Shown here in pieces: positions 33,745 to 33,838 of a stretch of 33,838 bases of DNA. Position 1 is the first letter of the stretch. Every line of letters starts with the position of its first letter. The stretch is from positions 1 to 33,838 of the forward strand of contig PXRK01000020.1 in the NCBI GenBank assembly GCA_003021015.1. Direction: 5' to 3'. The notes under the pieces were generated by a model, which was not told where the DNA came from, ran no database searches, and worked only from the letters and a program-made list of their open reading frames with translations. Both the position numbers and the translations under genes were made by a program. The stretch comes from Halobacteriales archaeon QS_4_66_20. Lineage in GTDB: Archaea; Halobacteriota; Halobacteria; Halobacteriales; Haloarculaceae.

Positions 33745-33838
33745 CATCCTCCTCCGTGTAAACGCGGAGGAATCCTGAGCGTTGGAGATTTCAGGTTTGT
33801 AGTTCCACCAAGCATCCGAACGGTGAGAATCCATAGGG
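33742..33838 (-). mobile_element. right end of an IS200/IS605-type element, continuing past the window
   Basis: TGACATCCTCCTCCGTG (33742-33758) begins the end of the element, with hairpin CCTCCGTG (33751-33758), TAAA, CGCGGAGG (33763-33770). Reading the minus strand, it ends GGAGGATGTCA as at 8442, but inside the hairpin its sequence differs, so it is another element of the same group. The tnpB gene would lie beyond 33838; a frame on the minus strand could be its end, but nothing firm can be recognised. The MaeB stop codon is shared with its terminus. Confidence 0.65.

Noticed and set aside
31693..33834. Minus-strand open frame of 713 codons
   Set aside because: Antisense to maeB, whose domains are clear; the translation is His/Arg/Val-rich.

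Overview
The window is high-GC DNA from a haloarchaeon (class Halobacteria). Almost every predicted protein is rich in Asp and Glu. Genes often start close to 25-30 bases downstream of an A/T-rich TATA-like box, as expected for leaderless archaeal transcripts. The gene set also fits: diadenylate cyclase DacZ, a bacterial-type LeuRS, menaquinone genes, archaetidylserine synthase and a malic enzyme/phosphotransacetylase fusion. The genus cannot be fixed from sequence alone.

Layout. 1-1627: end of an ABC exporter ATPase gene and its permease. 1630-4703: GNAT acetyltransferase, acyl-CoA dehydrogenase, and a J-domain membrane protein. 4733-7902: menD-menF with ATGA overlap. 7903-10327: a decayed stretch with a tnpB-less IS200/IS605-type right end preceded by a chain of hairpins, a broken kinase gene, a structured intergenic region, archaetidylserine synthase, and a possible gene tail. 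10361-12918: a leuS gene broken in its editing domain. 12970-16310: a DUF5787-like possible nuclease, an HTH/zinc-ribbon regulator, and an AI-2E family transporter. 16428-19057: purS-purQ, then dacZ overlapping a broken mscS. 19057-21066: MITE, tatA, peroxiredoxin remnant, HD hydrolase, and a small HTH-like protein. 21092-26535: purK, an Agl23-like membrane glycosyltransferase, another MITE, a RuvC-fold protein, an OsmC protein, and a UPF0173 hydrolase with an internal gap. 26579-33838: a second MITE type, a CitE-like lyase, a 43-residue protein, a broken nnrD, hflX, a compact ctaA, maeB, and another IS200/IS605-type end.

The most striking feature is damage. Five genes (kinase, leuS, mscS, peroxiredoxin, nnrD) are out of frame, and a sixth (UPF0173 hydrolase) lacks about 30 residues in frame. 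In most cases a conserved block of roughly 15-50 residues is missing, while the flanking sequence is still well conserved. This means either recent microdeletions in the genome or systematic assembly/consensus errors, and the window alone cannot tell which. The other notable features are two related families of ~110-bp MITEs with 16-bp terminal inverted repeats, and an orphan omega-RNA-like structure.

Functional links. menF/menD feed menaquinone (respiratory quinone) synthesis. ctaA-like supplies heme A for terminal oxidase. purS/purQ/purK belong to purine synthesis. dacZ-mscS suggests c-di-AMP and turgor control. ACAD, CitE-like lyase and MaeB belong to acyl-CoA and C4 metabolism. Agl23-like and archaetidylserine synthase belong to the cell envelope.
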